A DNA stretch of 45,973 nt from positions 264,700 to 310,672 of the forward strand of contig NZ_GL891984.1 in NCBI RefSeq assembly GCF_000213555.1. Direction: 5' to 3'. Both the position numbers and the translations under genes were made by a program. Source of the stretch: Dysgonomonas gadei ATCC BAA-286 (GTDB lineage Bacteria; Bacteroidota; Bacteroidia; Bacteroidales; Dysgonomonadaceae). Every line of letters begins with the position of its first letter. Position 1 is the first letter of the stretch. The notes beneath the pieces were generated by a model. That model ran no database searches and was not told where the DNA came from. It saw only the letters and a program-made list of their open reading frames with translations. Of the stretch, positions 34,697 through 43,023 are shown in pieces.

Positions 34697-36244
34697 ATGA
34701 AGAAGTTATTATATACCTTAATATTATCGGTGACAATTCTTTCATGCAGCGATAGTCTTGATGTGACGCCCATAGGCAAACTGATGGGCGGAAACTTTCC
34801 CGTAACGGATGAGGACGCTATAGCCCTCACCAACGGGATTTATACGCCGAATGTCGGCATAAGTACCTCGCTGGCGTACATGATAGATCTGACCACCGAA
34901 ACCACTGTTTCGGGGGAGAATCCGAATAGTGGAGGAGGATTATTGGGTTTGATACAGTGGGAGCCGACCAATAGTTATGTGACATCGGTATGGACTGCTT
35001 TTTATGTAGGCATTACAAGCGCAAACGATGCCATAGATAAATTGTCGGAATCCAAAACCGTTTCAGAATCCGTTAAGAAACGCTCTATCGGCGAAGCCCG
35101 GTTCCTGAGGGCATACTACTATTATTATGCAGTGCAGTTTTGGGGAGAAGTGCCGCTTGTCTTACATAATGTTGATGGAAAAAATACGACCCGTGCGTCA
35201 ATAGATGAGGTGTATGCACAGATTGAAGACGACCTGAAAAGTGCTGCGGATAATCTGCCGGACGTAAGCAGTTATGCAGACAGCGATAAAGGCAGGGCGA
35301 GCAAAGGCGCCGCTTATGCATTATTATCAAAAGTATATCTGGTATGGGCACAAACATCTGAAAGCGGGGGCGACACAGCCCGCAAAGACAGATTCCGGAA
35401 ATCTGTAGACGCAGCCAATAGTGTAACAGGATACGAACTGGAAGAAGATTTTCTGGACAACTGGAATGTAAATAATAAGAACGGGAAAGAAAGTATTTTC
35501 TCAACTCAGCATGCTTCCGGTACTGCTACCGACGGTAGCGGAGGAAACCATTTGGCCCATTGTGCCTTTTCCAGTGGTTTCAGTAATTCTACTCCTCACG
35601 TACTTATTTCGGATAATAAATACTATGACGCTTTCGACGACCGTGATCAACGGAAGAGCGGGACATATGCCAAAGAGTTATATAATCCTTCTACAAATTC
35701 GGTCTTTACATTCACCCGTCCCCGCTATCGTAAATATATCGACGCCAGCGACCCGTTGGGATCGGCCAGTAACCGCAATATCAACAGGTCTATTATACGC
35801 TATGCCGATATTTTGCTGGTAAAAGCAGAAGCAATCAATGAACTGAATAACGGACCGACAACAGATGCTTATGACGCAATAAACCAGGTGCGGAGAAGAG
35901 CTTTCGAACATTTTCCTCTAAATCAGACATCTCCGGACGATTTGCCGGCAGGACTTGATTACAACGGCTTCAAAAAAGCGGTTCAGCAGGAAAGGATGTT
36001 TGAACTTACCTATGAGCAAAGCCACTGGCTCGATCTGGTAAGATGGAGAATTTACGTCAAGACCTTAAAGGAATCGGGATTAGACGAGAGTTACAAGAAA
36101 AGTTCCGTAAGCCTCAAAAACTACCGTTTTCCTATACCTCAATCCCAACGGAATATAAATCCCGAAGGTTTATGGCAGAACTGGGGATACGACGGTTATA
36201 ATGAATCGAAGACCGGTGCAAATCCTTATGCCGGATTCGAATAA
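34697..36244 (+). CDS. SusD/RagB-family surface lipoprotein (pair 4)
   Basis: 515-residue lipoprotein with lipobox Cys17 (TILSCSDSLD). SusD hallmarks are GEARFLRAYYYYYAVQFWGEVPLV, IRYADILLVKAEAINEL, the helix QQERMFELTYEQSHWLDLVR, and the C-terminal YRFPIPQSQRNINPEG followed by WGYDGYNES. It belongs to the SusC at 31558 and is followed by the tandem OsmC gene after 37 nt with no visible terminator, so all three are likely co-transcribed. Confidence 0.94.
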   Translation: MKKLLYTLILSVTILSCSDSLDVTPIGKLMGGNFPVTDEDAIALTNGIYTPNVGISTSLAYMIDLTTETTVSGENPNSGGGLLGLIQWEPTNSYVTSVWTAFYVGITSANDAIDKLSESKTVSESVKKRSIGEARFLRAYYYYYAVQFWGEVPLVLHNVDGKNTTRASIDEVYAQIEDDLKSAADNLPDVSSYADSDKGRASKGAAYALLSKVYLVWAQTSESGGDTARKDRFRKSVDAANSVTGYELEEDFLDNWNVNNKNGKESIFSTQHASGTATDGSGGNHLAHCAFSSGFSNSTPHVLISDNKYYDAFDDRDQRKSGTYAKELYNPSTNSVFTFTRPRYRKYIDASDPLGSASNRNINRSIIRYADILLVKAEAINELNNGPTTDAYDAINQVRRRAFEHFPLNQTSPDDLPAGLDYNGFKKAVQQERMFELTYEQSHWLDLVRWRIYVKTLKESGLDESYKKSSVSLKNYRFPIPQSQRNINPEGLWQNWGYDGYNESKTGANPYAGFE

Positions 36245-36281
36245 ATAAATTATATAATAGAAACCCATTAAAAAGAACAGT

Positions 36282-37538
36282 ATGAAAATCTATTCACAGG
36301 ATACAAAAAAACGGATAAGTGTATTGGCTATTATTATACTTTCCGTATTTGGAACAACGTCAGTTGATGCACAGACCGATAATGCTAATACAGGTCCCAA
36401 TTCTGTATTTGTAAAAGATGCGGTTAAAAAGACATTTGAACAGAATGCCAGTCCATTGCGCAACTATCTTTTCAGCAGGCGGGAAGCACTCATTAAATTG
36501 CAAAGCCTGCCAAGTGAGGAATTACAGGCTGTGACATTAGAAGCCCGTACCACAGCAGAGCAGAGGTCGGGCTTACGGAGAATGCGTATCCGCGGCTTCC
36601 AGATCATAAGCGATAGCGGGACGGACTTTGCGGGTTACAATGTAGGGCCGGGTTCACCTGAATCGCAGGTTGCGATCATAGCCAGTGATTTAGCGGATAG
36701 CTACCTTAATCAGGCAGCCCTGAGAAACATACCTGTCGATTCATTAAGACTCGAAATTATAAATCGCCCCGATGCCGCCCCTACAAATAAAGTAAACTAT
36801 CCTCGTAACTTCCTCTACACTGCATACATAAAATCATCAGCGGATGATAAGCAACTGGAAGAATTACGGAAGGCCGCGGAAGCAAATTCTCCGATATTCA
36901 ATTTTATCCTTAAACCGCAGGTAGTGACCGGGGAAATTGATTATACCCGGACTCCCGATAAGCTGGTAATACCGGAAGGAGGGCAGCCCGGACTCCGTGA
37001 ATATCTGAAATATAAGCGTGCCGCGTACTTACATCTTCAGGAAGAAGGTAAGAAACGGGAAGAAGAGAGAAAGAAGAATCCATCGTTGGCGAATAATGAG
37101 AACCGTAATCCTCTGGTGGTTACAGTAAACAATAACGGTGTCCGCCAGCTTCAGATCCGCCAGTTCCGTATATTGCACGACAATCCTGCATATCTGGGAG
37201 GAAGCGATCTCGGACCTACCTCTCAGGAACATCAGTTAGGCGTGTTGACAAGCTGCCTTACTCATATTTTCCTGATTCAGGCTGCTGCCCGCCAAGTTCC
37301 GCTCGATTCGCTGGAAGTGAATGTAAAAGCCACTTCCGATATTCGTGCCGGGCGCAGTGGTTTTGAGAATGTCCCCGGCTATCCGTATGGGATTCATTAT
37401 ACTGTGCATGTGAAATCTCCGGCAACATACGAACAAATCAAAGTGTTGCGGGATGCCGTAGAAGCAGTTTGTCCGATATACAACTTATTGAAGGATGAAC
37501 AAACAATAGAAGGCCGTATAGTTAAAATAGGTGATTAG
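36282..37538 (+). CDS. Secreted tandem OsmC-like protein, first domain degenerate
   Basis: 418-residue exported protein with a signal sequence at about residues 1-31 (ending SVDAQ) and two OsmC-like domains. The second domain keeps both redox cysteines: Cys325 in GVLTSCLTHIFL and Cys397 in AVEAVCPIYNLL. At the matching places the first domain reads AIIASDLADSYL and AAEANSPIFNFI, with Asp and Ser instead of Cys. OsmC/Ohr proteins reduce organic hydroperoxides through a reactive cysteine and usually act as dimers of single domains in the cytoplasm. A secreted fused pair with one dead half is unusual. It follows SusC/SusD pair 4 and precedes a terminator. Confidence 0.82.
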   Translation: MKIYSQDTKKRISVLAIIILSVFGTTSVDAQTDNANTGPNSVFVKDAVKKTFEQNASPLRNYLFSRREALIKLQSLPSEELQAVTLEARTTAEQRSGLRRMRIRGFQIISDSGTDFAGYNVGPGSPESQVAIIASDLADSYLNQAALRNIPVDSLRLEIINRPDAAPTNKVNYPRNFLYTAYIKSSADDKQLEELRKAAEANSPIFNFILKPQVVTGEIDYTRTPDKLVIPEGGQPGLREYLKYKRAAYLHLQEEGKKREEERKKNPSLANNENRNPLVVTVNNNGVRQLQIRQFRILHDNPAYLGGSDLGPTSQEHQLGVLTSCLTHIFLIQAAARQVPLDSLEVNVKATSDIRAGRSGFENVPGYPYGIHYTVHVKSPATYEQIKVLRDAVEAVCPIYNLLKDEQTIEGRIVKIGD

Positions 37539-37560
37539 GTAAATCCAGATCGTGGATTTG

Positions 37561-37595
37561 TTGGAAGTGCTTCTTGCAGGCACTTCCAATTTTTA
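37561..37595 (+). terminator. Intrinsic terminator after the OsmC gene
   Basis: TTGGAAGTGC (37561-37570) pairs perfectly with GCACTTCCAA (37580-37589) around a 9-nt loop and is followed by a T run. It ends the unit starting with SusC pair 4, or attenuates read-through into the S9 peptidase gene that starts at 37613. Confidence 0.82.
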
Positions 37596-37612
37596 TAATT
37601 AATTCGAAAAAT

Positions 37613-39658
37613 ATGAAGAGAATTTATACCATTATATTGCTGACTATCTTTCTTTTTCCTATTTATACAGGTTACGGATATTCGGCCTATGGCAAAGAAC
37701 CGGTCGGTATCGACTTTTTTACGAAAGTTAGGAGCATTTCTAATCTGAAAGAAAATAAAGGGGATATATTCTTTATCCTTCGACAGCCCGATTTAGAGGG
37801 AGACACATACCGAAGTGACTTATATCAGCTGGTGGATGGAAGGGAGTTAAGACTGACATCTTCAGAAAATGTCTCCGATTACTTTTTTCTTAACGATACT
37901 ATTATTTTCAAAAGTGTACGTGATGAAAAGGACAAAGAAAGACTAAAGAAAGGAGAGCGGCTTACAATATTTCAGAAATTGACCAAAGGTTATCAGGAAG
38001 CAACAGAATGGTTACGGTTGCCTTATGCTGTAAAAGATATCCGGCTAATAGACGGAAACCGTTTCTTTTTTACAGCTTCTTATCGGTTGGTTCCGAAAGA
38101 AGAATCCCAGACGGAGGTGCTGAAAGACATAAACGAAAACGGAAGGTATCGTATCTTCGATGAATTACCCTTTTGGTCGAATGGCCAGGGTGATATCAGT
38201 GGAACCCGTAACCATCTTTATTATTATGATAAAGGAAAAATTACCGGCTTGTCAGATTCTCTGGAAACGGTTTCCGACATAGAACTTAGTCCCGATAAGA
38301 AGCATCTGGCTTATATCCGTAAAACATACCGGAGGAAGGCTTCACAAGATAACAGTCTGGTATCATTGAATACCGGAACATTGGAGAAAAAAGAATGGAA
38401 TTTGTTCAATAAAGCCGTTTACTCCCAAATCCAGTTTGCGGACAATAATGAATTTGTCGTTCTGGTCAATCGCAGTTTAGAACGTAACAAACAGGAGAAT
38501 CCTGAGTTTTATCGTCTGAATTTGTCATCAGGGAATATTAAAGGAATATATGACGGCGATTTGTATGCGATAGGCAATAGCATAGGCTCTGATATCAAGT
38601 CGGGGGGCCGTAGCAAAATCACATTTGATAAAGACGGGTTTAATTTTGTTTCAACGGTGATAGATCAGGCTCCACTTATCCACATAAATTACAAGGACAC
38701 CTCTATATCCGTTCGTTCGCCGGAAAATGTCTCTATAAACGATTATGTACCCTATAAGGATGGCTTTCTGATTGTAGCCATGGCAGAGCAACAGGGTGAA
38801 GAAGTGTATTTTCTCAACAGTAAAGGAGAGATTTCCCTTTTGAGTTCCATTAATACGGCCCTGTTTGAGAACCATAATGTTGTGAAACCTATAGAAATAA
38901 AATTCAGAAATGAAGATGGACGGGAACTAAACGGCTATATCCTGCCTCCGGCCAATTATAAGAAGAACGAAAAATACCCGGCTATATTAAATATACATGG
39001 AGGCCCGAAAGCAACTTATGGGACAGTATTCTTTCACGAGATGCAGTATTGGGCAAATCAGGGTTATGCCGTTCTATATACCAATCCCACAGGCAGTAAT
39101 GGGAGGGGAAACGCATTTACTGATCTGCGGGGTAAATTCGGCTCTGTAGATTATAACGATCTCATGGCTTTTGTGGATGCAGCGATAGAAGAGGTTCCGT
39201 TTATCGACAGAGAACGTTTGGGGGTTACCGGCGGATCTTACGGCGGATATATGACCAACTGGATAATCGGACATACCAATCGATTTAAAGCGGCGGCTTC
39301 GCAACGGAGCATCTCTTCATGGATTTCCTTCAGCAACACGAGTGATATCGGACATACTTTTACCGAATCGTATATCGGTCATAATCTATGGACAAACAGT
39401 GAGCTACTGTGGGACCAGTCTCCCCTGAAATATGCAAATCAGGTAAATACACCAACGTTGTTCCTCCATAGCGATCAGGATTACAGATGCTGGTTGGTTG
39501 AAGGTGTGCAGATGTATTACGCCCTTCAATATTTTGAAGTCCCGACCCGCCTGATAATATTCAACAATGAAAACCATGAATTATCCCGGTCAGGGAAACC
39601 TACAAACCGGATCAAACGCCTGGATGAAATTACCCGATGGTTTCAGAAATATTTATAG
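37613..39658 (+). CDS. Exported S9-family prolyl oligopeptidase/acylaminoacyl-peptidase
   Basis: 681 residues from ATG 37613. A longer frame starts at 37574, but that start lies inside the terminator hairpin and would spoil the signal peptide (MKRIYTIILLTIFLFPIYTG). An N-terminal beta-propeller region of about 400 residues precedes the alpha/beta hydrolase domain. The catalytic triad is visible: Ser542 in GGSYGG, Asp621 or Asp623 in HSDQDYRCW, and His655 in NENHELSR. The enzyme would cut oligopeptides in the periplasm or at the surface. It adds an endo- or acyl-aminopeptidase step to the M14 and M20 enzymes of the cluster. The stop codon is followed by the second palindromic operator. Confidence 0.9.
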   Translation: MKRIYTIILLTIFLFPIYTGYGYSAYGKEPVGIDFFTKVRSISNLKENKGDIFFILRQPDLEGDTYRSDLYQLVDGRELRLTSSENVSDYFFLNDTIIFKSVRDEKDKERLKKGERLTIFQKLTKGYQEATEWLRLPYAVKDIRLIDGNRFFFTASYRLVPKEESQTEVLKDINENGRYRIFDELPFWSNGQGDISGTRNHLYYYDKGKITGLSDSLETVSDIELSPDKKHLAYIRKTYRRKASQDNSLVSLNTGTLEKKEWNLFNKAVYSQIQFADNNEFVVLVNRSLERNKQENPEFYRLNLSSGNIKGIYDGDLYAIGNSIGSDIKSGGRSKITFDKDGFNFVSTVIDQAPLIHINYKDTSISVRSPENVSINDYVPYKDGFLIVAMAEQQGEEVYFLNSKGEISLLSSINTALFENHNVVKPIEIKFRNEDGRELNGYILPPANYKKNEKYPAILNIHGGPKATYGTVFFHEMQYWANQGYAVLYTNPTGSNGRGNAFTDLRGKFGSVDYNDLMAFVDAAIEEVPFIDRERLGVTGGSYGGYMTNWIIGHTNRFKAAASQRSISSWISFSNTSDIGHTFTESYIGHNLWTNSELLWDQSPLKYANQVNTPTLFLHSDQDYRCWLVEGVQMYYALQYFEVPTRLIIFNNENHELSRSGKPTNRIKRLDEITRWFQKYL

Positions 39659-39682
39659 ACGGAGATTTTTGTTCTCATTTGG

Positions 39683-39733
39683 AAAATACCATGTTAGTGG
39701 TATTTTTCTTTTTTTATAAAGGATATAACTTCG
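39683..39733 (+). promoter_or_regulatory. Second palindromic operator with -7-like box, upstream of the PLP enzyme gene
   Basis: Positions 39683-39706 start AAAATACCATG and end TGGTATTTT, matching the palindrome at 13034-13057 at 21 of 24 bases. TAACTTCG (39726-39733, one mismatch to TAnnTTTG) begins 19 bp after its right end, the same spacing as at the first site. The arms also form a 9-bp hairpin with a TGTTAG loop followed by TCTTTTTTTT, so the sequence may double as the terminator of the S9 peptidase gene. The shared sequence and spacing favour an operator. Confidence 0.6.
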
Positions 39734-39788
39734 CTGGTATTAAAGTCATCCGGAAAATAGAGTACGGAGTAACATAAAAGAGAAGAAT

Positions 39789-41003
39789 ATGTCTAAAGAA
39801 TCTGATTTTTTACTGAATGCGGGAGAGCAAACCAAAGCAATTCATGGAGGGGAATTTCCCGATCCTGTGACTAAAGCTTCTTCCCCGAATCTAATAATGT
39901 CCACAACTTTTATTACAGATGCCGACGCCGGATTTTCCGTTGAAGGTCTTGACGAAAATGACTCATGGCTTTATTCCCGTTGGGGTAATCCTACCGTTCA
40001 TCAACTGGAGGAAAAACTGGCTATTTGCGAGGGGGCCGAAACGGCTGTTGCCTTTGCGAGCGGGATGGGTGCCATCGTCGCATTACTTTTCCATTTGCTG
40101 AAGGCCGGAGACCATGCGATTGTAAGTGATGTAGCCTATGCAGCCCTTGCTGAATTGACGAATGAAATGATTCCCGGGTTGGACATCGAAATCACAAAAG
40201 TGAATACCTCCGACCTGAAGTCTCTGAAAGAGGCTGTCAAATCAAATACCCGCCTGATATATATAGAGACACCCTGCAATCCCCTGCTACGCCTTACAGA
40301 TATCGCCGCCGTGGCGGAAATTGCACGGGAAGCGGGTGCGAAGTTGGCTGTAGATTCAACATTCGCGACACCTGCCGCTACGAAACCTTTGGCATTAGGT
40401 GCCGATTTTGTGATACATTCACTTACCAAGTATTTAGGCGGACATGGTGATGCTTTGGGCGGAGTCATTCTGGGTAGTAAAGAAAATCTGGTTCCTTTAA
40501 GGAAAAAGACAGCCATCCGTTTTGGCGGAGTATTGAGCCCGTTTAACGCATGGCTGATATTAAGAGGTTTAGCTACATTTCCTCTTCGTATGCGGGTTCA
40601 TCAGGAGAATGCTCTCAAAATTGCAGCATATCTGGAGAAACATCCGAAAGTTAAGCGTGTATTTTATCCGGGTTTGCCGTCACATCCTCAGTATGAACTG
40701 GCAAAGCGGCAAATGAAAAATTTCTCGGGAATTATTACGTTCCAGATAGATAACGGAAGGTCACAGGCCCGCAAATTTGTGGAGAGATTACAAATAATTC
40801 ATTATGCAGTTTCGCTCGGTCATCATCGTTCTTTGATCTTCTATCTGGATAGCAATGAATTATTAAAAACTTCGTTTAAATTCTCAACTCCTCAGCAACT
40901 GGAATCATGGAATGATTTTGCAGGAGACGGACTTTTTAGATTATCTGTAGGTCTGGAAGATGCCGAAGACTTAATTAGCGATCTGGAGAGGGCGCTTGTC
41001 TGA
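39789..41003 (+). CDS. PLP-dependent Cys/Met-metabolism enzyme (methionine/cystathionine gamma-lyase-like)
   Basis: 404-residue cytoplasmic enzyme of the trans-sulfuration family, with no signal peptide. PLP-site features are YSRWGNPT (62-69), ASGMG (90-94) for the phosphate, VDSTFATP with Asp189, and the Schiff-base lysine Lys214 in SLTKYLGGHGDALGG. The loop that reads LYGG- or LYGC-like in many lyases is here DVAYAALAEL, so the cysteine used by classical methionine gamma-lyases is absent. It could be a cystathionine or cysteine-acting lyase, a methionine gamma-lyase variant, or a sulfhydrylase. Placement behind the shared operator ties it to the peptide-uptake genes and makes it the likely cytoplasmic end of the pathway. 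Confidence 0.88.
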   Translation: MSKESDFLLNAGEQTKAIHGGEFPDPVTKASSPNLIMSTTFITDADAGFSVEGLDENDSWLYSRWGNPTVHQLEEKLAICEGAETAVAFASGMGAIVALLFHLLKAGDHAIVSDVAYAALAELTNEMIPGLDIEITKVNTSDLKSLKEAVKSNTRLIYIETPCNPLLRLTDIAAVAEIAREAGAKLAVDSTFATPAATKPLALGADFVIHSLTKYLGGHGDALGGVILGSKENLVPLRKKTAIRFGGVLSPFNAWLILRGLATFPLRMRVHQENALKIAAYLEKHPKVKRVFYPGLPSHPQYELAKRQMKNFSGIITFQIDNGRSQARKFVERLQIIHYAVSLGHHRSLIFYLDSNELLKTSFKFSTPQQLESWNDFAGDGLFRLSVGLEDAEDLISDLERALV

Positions 41004-41692
41004 AAAATATTGCCAAAGCGAATCAGATATTAAAAACTTTATCTATGTATTTAGCTGATAGCCTTTAGCCGCCAGCTGATAGTTCTTTGACAGATTGGAA
41101 TGGCCCCTCCATTGACTACACTTCGTTCCGTCGAACGTTGTTTCTCTCCAAAGGGAGGCTACAGAGAGGCTAAAAAGTAATAGGTAGAAAAAGTGTTACC
41201 TTTGTTACCTTTTCAAAGTAGTAAGTATTGAGTAATAAGTATAAAGGGCTTCTAACTGTTAACTGATGACTGATACATGTGTAACCTTTTAACAGTTACG
41301 AGTTACTTGGCCCTTTGGACAGTTACAAGTTACGGGTTGGCTGGCGCCTTGTTTTGTTTCACGCAAAGGCGCAAAGGCGCAAAGTTTTTATATCTTACCA
41401 GTTGTTAACTGATGACTGCTAACTGTTAACTGAAAATAGTGTTACCTTTGTTACTTTTTTTAATTGGAAAGGTAACAATGAAAAACATTGCAAAAGTGTC
41501 AACTTTGTCAGGTTTTTGAAAAAGTAACAAAAACACAATTCTTAATTATTCATTCTTAATTTTTAATTGTTTCCGTTACTTTTGTTACCTTTTAACTATA
41601 TATAGTTAATTAATATAAATTATTGTTGGTTTCGAGGTTCAAAAGCAGGCGGATAAAAGTTGATTAAGAGTGATAATCTCACACTCGTCGCT
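41004..41692. other. 689-bp repeat-rich spacer between convergent genes
   Basis: No gene is supported. Three copies of the GTTACYTTTGTTACYTTTT core lie at 41195-41213, 41441-41459 and about 41575-41593, with further GTTAACTG/GCTAACTG words and a triplicated GGCGCAAA-type stretch at about 41365-41381. A short GC-rich block at 41104-41160 (GGCCCCTCC to GGGAGGC with CGTTC/GAACG pairing inside) looks like another dispersed repeat. I found no convincing terminator for either convergent gene. Confidence 0.7.
41193..41241 (+). repeat. Dispersed ~50-bp repeat, copy 2
   Basis: Begins GTGTTACCTTTGTTACC and continues AAAGTAGTAAGT and AGTAATAAGTA, matching 9897-9946 with only a few changes. Both copies have the same orientation on the + strand. 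Confidence 0.75.
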
Positions 41693-42988
41693 TTAATAGT
41701 CCGTATCTTCAGAGAGCGGGCTATGGGTAGCCGGATGTACTTCGGCCTCTTCCTGTTTTAATTGCTCTTTAAAGAATGCCTTAACTGTCTCCCATGAATA
41801 GTAGGGGGCGGTATGGCTCTTTAACGGTAAATTTACTTCATTTTCATTTAAAAGAAGTTTTACCAATATCTCATTCTTCTTATTACGGAAGAAGATAAGT
41901 TGCAGATTAGCTCCCATAGGAGAAACACGATAATCCTGCCAGGCGAGATGGAATTTTTCCATATCGGTCTCCTTATTACTACATCCTTCGACCTGCATCA
42001 GTGCAAGCAAGCGGATAAGGTGCGTATCATGTCCGAAACGGAGATCGGCCGCGGGAGTTCCTTCTTTTATAGCGATTTCCGCACTTTCCACTATATTGCG
42101 TAGTAAAGGTATGGCGCAACGGGGCATCAAACCACCATTAAGCGGAGCATTGGCATTGCAGACATACATGCGTGCATTTACCGTTTTCCAAATGCCGACT
42201 AGTTCTTCGTATTGGAAGATGTCATAGAAAGTAACATCTATGTCTACATTCTGCATATCGGCTGCAATCCAGTAGATTCCACGCATAAGGGCATCCTGAT
42301 TTGTTATTGCATCGGGATTTACAAATAGTGAAGCCATCAGGCGTTCCGGTCGAACGTTTTTCTTCTCAAAATCACGGAAACTGCGTCTCCATGGAGCTGG
42401 TCTTTTTTCAGAAGAAAACTTTTCTCCTTCCGGTGAGGTGTAGGCGATATAATCCATATATCGCTGGTAAGGCCTCCGGTCTACGTGCAATGCAGGGTTC
42501 AGTTCTTTCAGACGTTCTGTGAAATAACTCATACTCATGGCACAGCGTAGCGAGGTGGACGAACGGGCGTCAATATATGCATCTCCGCGGAATACCTGAG
42601 GAAAATTATGGTACATCCGCCCGGCTATTTCACGTTGTTGCCGTTCACCCAGAGGGGTTATATTACCGCTCTTGCCCCGGGCGTCTTCCCATACTTGTTG
42701 CAGGCGTTTACGGACATCTATGCCCAGCGGAGTCAATTCGGAACGCTGATAAAGCGAATCGAAAACGTGCAGGACTTCTATATAACGTTCGTCCGATGTC
42801 ATCCAGCGGGAACCATGACGGCCATAGTGACTGATGTAGAACGGTTCGTATCCTTCCGGTGCAGGAGTATAAACCTCAGGAGGAGAGGGATAAGCGTAAT
42901 AAATACTTCCGGTTTGTTCTAGCGTCGGTTGAGAGTGGACTGAAAGTCCGCATAGTAAAAGTATAGTGAATATAATGTATTGTCTCAT
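41693..42988 (-). CDS. Secreted histidine acid phosphatase (branch 2, MINPP/phytase-like)
   Basis: 431-residue exported phosphatase with a signal peptide at about residues 1-19 (ending VHSQ). The catalytic RHGSRW motif (Arg57-His58) sits in the N-terminal half. The proton-donor pair HD is His320-Asp321 in RFGHDTHLIRLL. Additional histidine-phosphatase landmarks are LTPLGIDVRKRL, TPLGERQQREIAGRMY and SSTSLRCAMSMSYF. Bacteroidota members include inositol-polyphosphate phosphatases; the substrate here is not proven. It is the last gene of a - strand group with two GH28-type genes, 35 nt after the first of these, so it could supply phosphate during plant-polymer degradation. Confidence 0.9.
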   Translation of the reverse strand: MRQYIIFTILLLCGLSVHSQPTLEQTGSIYYAYPSPPEVYTPAPEGYEPFYISHYGRHGSRWMTSDERYIEVLHVFDSLYQRSELTPLGIDVRKRLQQVWEDARGKSGNITPLGERQQREIAGRMYHNFPQVFRGDAYIDARSSTSLRCAMSMSYFTERLKELNPALHVDRRPYQRYMDYIAYTSPEGEKFSSEKRPAPWRRSFRDFEKKNVRPERLMASLFVNPDAITNQDALMRGIYWIAADMQNVDIDVTFYDIFQYEELVGIWKTVNARMYVCNANAPLNGGLMPRCAIPLLRNIVESAEIAIKEGTPAADLRFGHDTHLIRLLALMQVEGCSNKETDMEKFHLAWQDYRVSPMGANLQLIFFRNKKNEILVKLLLNENEVNLPLKSHTAPYYSWETVKAFFKEQLKQEEAEVHPATHSPLSEDTDY

Positions 42989-43023
42989 AAGCCTTATCTT
43001 AAGGTCACAGACCTGTTTGCTAC

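Noticed and set aside
37574..37612. Upstream ATG for the S9 peptidase
   Set aside because: It lies inside the terminator hairpin loop, and the signal peptide starts cleanly at ATG 37613.
39683..39719. Simple intrinsic terminator as sole explanation of the second palindrome
   Set aside because: The T tract fits, but 21-of-24 identity and equal promoter spacing to the site at 13034 are not explained by a terminator alone. A dual role is kept open.
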